Positions 62,069-64,000 of a stretch of DNA of 64,000 nt are shown one piece after another. The notes under the pieces were generated by a model, which did no database searches, had not been told where the DNA came from, and saw nothing but the letters and a program-made list of their open reading frames with translations. A program made the position numbers and the translations under genes. Source of the DNA: Bacillus sp. CH30_1T (GTDB lineage Bacteria > Bacillota > Bacilli > Bacillales > Bacillaceae_B); contig NZ_VTUY01000004.1 in NCBI RefSeq assembly GCF_008364765.1, positions 364,152 to 428,151 of the forward strand, written 5' to 3'. Within the stretch, counting starts at the first letter, position 1. Every line of letters begins with the position of its first letter.

Positions 62069-62542
62069 ATGAAACGAGGAACGACGATTTTTCTAAAAGG
62101 GGCAGTAATGGCAATAGGAGCGACTGTATTCATACTTTGTGTTGTCTGGTTGCCAACCATGGCAAAGCATTCGGCTGATCTATTTCCGGAATTCGCTTAT
62201 TTGAAATGGCCGATTCTAATAGGGTTATACTTAACTGTGGTTCCATTTAATTTAGCGCTGTATCAAGCTTTTAAGCTTTTAAAGTTTATTGAAGAGAACG
62301 CTTTTTCAGCGAAAGCAATAGTGGCTCTTCACCGAATAAAACTGTATGCTTTACTGATTACTGCCATTTATGTGGCAGGTATGGTATTTCTACTAATCCA
62401 AAATGCTCTTCATCCGGGTATTGCTATGGTTGGGATCATAATCAGCTTTGCGTCTGTCACCATTTCGATTTTCGCAGCAGTCCTTCAAGAATTACTACGA
62501 AATGCACTTAAACTAAAATCTGAAAATGACTTCACGGTATGA
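62069..62542 (+). CDS. DUF2975 membrane protein
   Basis: The protein has 157 residues and four helices (about 10-28, 47-66, 91-112, 120-145) in the DUF2975 layout, including LKFIEENAFSAKAIVALHRIKLYA. Members are normally followed by a small Cro/C1-type HTH gene (YozG/YoaS-like pairs). None is present here; the next gene is spoIIP-like 100 bp on. Function unknown. AGAGGTG before ATG. Confidence 0.85.
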   Translation: MKRGTTIFLKGAVMAIGATVFILCVVWLPTMAKHSADLFPEFAYLKWPILIGLYLTVVPFNLALYQAFKLLKFIEENAFSAKAIVALHRIKLYALLITAIYVAGMVFLLIQNALHPGIAMVGIIISFASVTISIFAAVLQELLRNALKLKSENDFTV

Positions 62543-62641
62543 GGAACTAGGAAATCCGACCGAATCCCGGAAAAAACCTTCTACTCTATCAACCCCCTGC
62601 ATAAAGTTAACTATTAAATACTTTATATAGGGGTACTGATG

Positions 62642-63805
62642 ATGTCGTATAAGTCTCGAAACAACAATAGCTTAGTCCCACTAGTATTCGTCTCTATGAA
62701 GGCCATCATTCGGGTAGTATTGATCGGTATTATCTTCATGTACTTGACCGTATGGTTGATCTCGTCAACAGCCATTAAATTGAGGGTGGATAGTTTACTG
62801 TATTCATCGATGTCGGAACTAGTACCGAAGGAAACGTTTCTTATGTTGTTGTCACAGGAAATGACAGGATTGCGAGTTACAAACGAGGCAGAATTAAACA
62901 GTGATTTTGATTGGTTGGAAAGCGTCACGAATGTTTCACTTCTTGATCCACGAAGTTTATTTGGACGGGAAATCCCAGGAATCGAAAATTATCATACTCA
63001 CATAGCCGTTGCGGGGAAAGGGACAGACATTACGAACCTCCCAAATGAATCACCGGCTCCTACAGAAGATCAGTTGAAAGATCAGGAAATCGATCAGAGT
63101 CAAATCGATCAGGCAAACAATAACTCGGGAGACGGAGTTCAAGAGATTGATGAAAAATCTGTCTACATCTATCATTCACACAGTTGGGAAGCGTTTAGCC
63201 CGCTGATTAAGAATAACGATTCGAAAGATCCAGCGAGTACTAACGAAAAGGTGAACGTCATTGCTGTCGGATCCAAATTAAAACAAGAGCTTGAAGCACG
63301 GGGTATTGGAGCGGTTCAGGATAAGACAGATGTAAACAAAGCACTCAAAGACAAGTCATGGACATATTTTGAATCCTATCAGTTATCAAGGGGGCTAGTA
63401 CAAGAAGCCATCGCCCAAAACGATGACTTAACGTACCTGATTGATATCCATCGGGATTCTCAGCCACGAAACATCACTACCAAAACCATTAACGGTAAAA
63501 ACTACGCGCGCTTGTTTTTTATCGTAGGGAAAGAAAACAAAAACTTTGAAAAGAATCTTAAGATCGCAAAGGATTTGAATGCTAAACTGGAAGAAAAATA
63601 TCCTGGCATCAGCCGGGGAGTCTTCATTAAAACAAAAGCTGAAGGTAACGGGGTCTACAATCAGGACCTAACCGAGAGAGCCATGTTGCTTGAGTTTGGT
63701 GGAGTGGAAAATAATTTAGTGGAATTGTATAACTCTACAGAAGCTTTTGCAGAGATTTTTGCAGAGTATCACCAGAAGGATGCTGTAGAGGTGAATGCAC
63801 AATAA
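62642..63805 (+). CDS. spoIIP: SpoIIP-family cell-wall hydrolase
   Basis: The protein has 387 residues. A single N-terminal membrane anchor (about 20-42) precedes an external region with an acidic Gln/Asn-rich linker (about 130-165). The SpoIIP amidase/endopeptidase domain shows the zinc motif YIYHSHSWEAF, YLIDIHRDS and LLEFGGVEN. SpoIIP with SpoIID/M degrades septal peptidoglycan during engulfment. The usual neighbour gpr is absent, so it may be a second copy. ATG 62642 has AGGGGT 7 bases before it; ATG 62639 is the alternative. Confidence 0.88.
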   Translation: MSYKSRNNNSLVPLVFVSMKAIIRVVLIGIIFMYLTVWLISSTAIKLRVDSLLYSSMSELVPKETFLMLLSQEMTGLRVTNEAELNSDFDWLESVTNVSLLDPRSLFGREIPGIENYHTHIAVAGKGTDITNLPNESPAPTEDQLKDQEIDQSQIDQANNNSGDGVQEIDEKSVYIYHSHSWEAFSPLIKNNDSKDPASTNEKVNVIAVGSKLKQELEARGIGAVQDKTDVNKALKDKSWTYFESYQLSRGLVQEAIAQNDDLTYLIDIHRDSQPRNITTKTINGKNYARLFFIVGKENKNFEKNLKIAKDLNAKLEEKYPGISRGVFIKTKAEGNGVYNQDLTERAMLLEFGGVENNLVELYNSTEAFAEIFAEYHQKDAVEVNAQ

Positions 63806-63817
63806 GTGACAGAGATA

Positions 63818-63850
63818 AGACGTATGCCGTGTGGTGGACGTCTTTTTTTT
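63818..63850 (+). terminator. Terminator of the spoIIP-like gene
   Basis: AGACGT (63818-63823) pairs with ACGTCT (63838-63843), followed by seven or more T. Confidence 0.75.
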
Positions 63851-63932
63851 GTTCCCGAGGAGAGAGGTTTCCGTAACGGCCACAATATGAACTAGTTTTC
63901 TTCCTCCAACGAAACCCCAAATAAAATAAGGA

Positions 63933-63967
63933 AGCAGCAATCCACTTCCTTGGATCGCTGCTTTTTT
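63933..63967. terminator. Terminator-like hairpin near the window end
   Basis: AGCAGCAATCC pairs with GGATCGCTGCT (one mismatch), flanked on the left by AAGGA and on the right by T6. It can serve the minus-strand gene entering from the right. Confidence 0.65.
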
Positions 63968-63973
63968 AACTGC

Positions 63974-64000
63974 TTAATTTCCCACAATTTCTCCAATGAA
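63974..64000 (-). CDS. C-terminal end of a minus-strand gene (partial)
   Basis: The minus strand from 64000 reads FIGEIVGN then TAA at 63976-63974, followed by a terminator hairpin. Eight codons are too few to identify the product; the terminator position is the main support. Confidence 0.3.
   Translation of the reverse strand, partial: FIGEIVGN

Overview
The window is a stretch of chromosome from a low-GC, spore-forming member of the Bacillaceae. The evidence is strong AAGGAGG ribosome-binding sites, frequent TTG/GTG starts, a tyrosine T-box, RsbR-, SpoIIP- and CwlC-type proteins, and two dispersed repeat families common in Bacillus relatives. A Rossellomorea/Bacillus-like organism fits but cannot be fixed from sequence reading alone. 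There is no prophage, insertion sequence, CRISPR array, rRNA or tRNA gene. The content is accessory: transporters with local regulators, acetyltransferases, stress enzymes and a few decaying genes.

Region by region. 0-7.8 kb: a dispersed repeat with a second repeat nested in it, a secreted subtilisin, an RsbR-like STAS protein, GNAT enzymes, and a DUF485/acetate-type symporter pair divergent from an AraC regulator. 7.9-13 kb: a block whose families point to ribosome-targeting drugs: a leader peptide with alternative hairpins ahead of a small HTH protein, a FusB-type EF-G-binding protein, an RlmN-family radical SAM methylase, and an ArsR-type regulator with an MFS exporter. 13-20.5 kb: a FAD dehydrogenase, small membrane proteins, a MarR-nitroreductase-quinol monooxygenase operon and an RNase J paralogue. 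20.5-24.5 kb: an O-methyltransferase, T-box-controlled tyrosyl-tRNA synthetase, and an ars-type locus (ArsR, ArsP-like permease, small Cys-pair protein) with four matching operators. 24.5-25.8 kb: a graveyard of three broken genes. 25.8-43 kb: a GyrI-like protein, an acetate transporter, a possible type I toxin, a SWIM-SNF2 helicase, MgtE, a TetR-controlled ABC-2 exporter, a second copy of the dispersed repeat, a DHA2 exporter, and an RND exporter divergent from its TetR regulator.

43.3-50.8 kb is one gene for a 2518-residue protein with 23 tandem beta-sandwich-type repeats and a cysteine-rich C-terminal domain. It has no signal peptide and no cell-wall anchor, and is a candidate spore-surface fibre. 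50.9-64 kb: VOC proteins, an ECF sigma factor with a GyrI-like partner, a glycosyltransferase, a sugar acetyltransferase, a signal-less amidase/SPOR/glucosaminidase fusion, an AAA ATPase, an amine oxidase and a SpoIIP-family protein.

Three intergenic sites carry degenerate repeats with an exact 20-bp period (about two helical turns) and a shared core. Together with the leader at 7994-8166 and the giant repeat protein, these are the least explained structures here.
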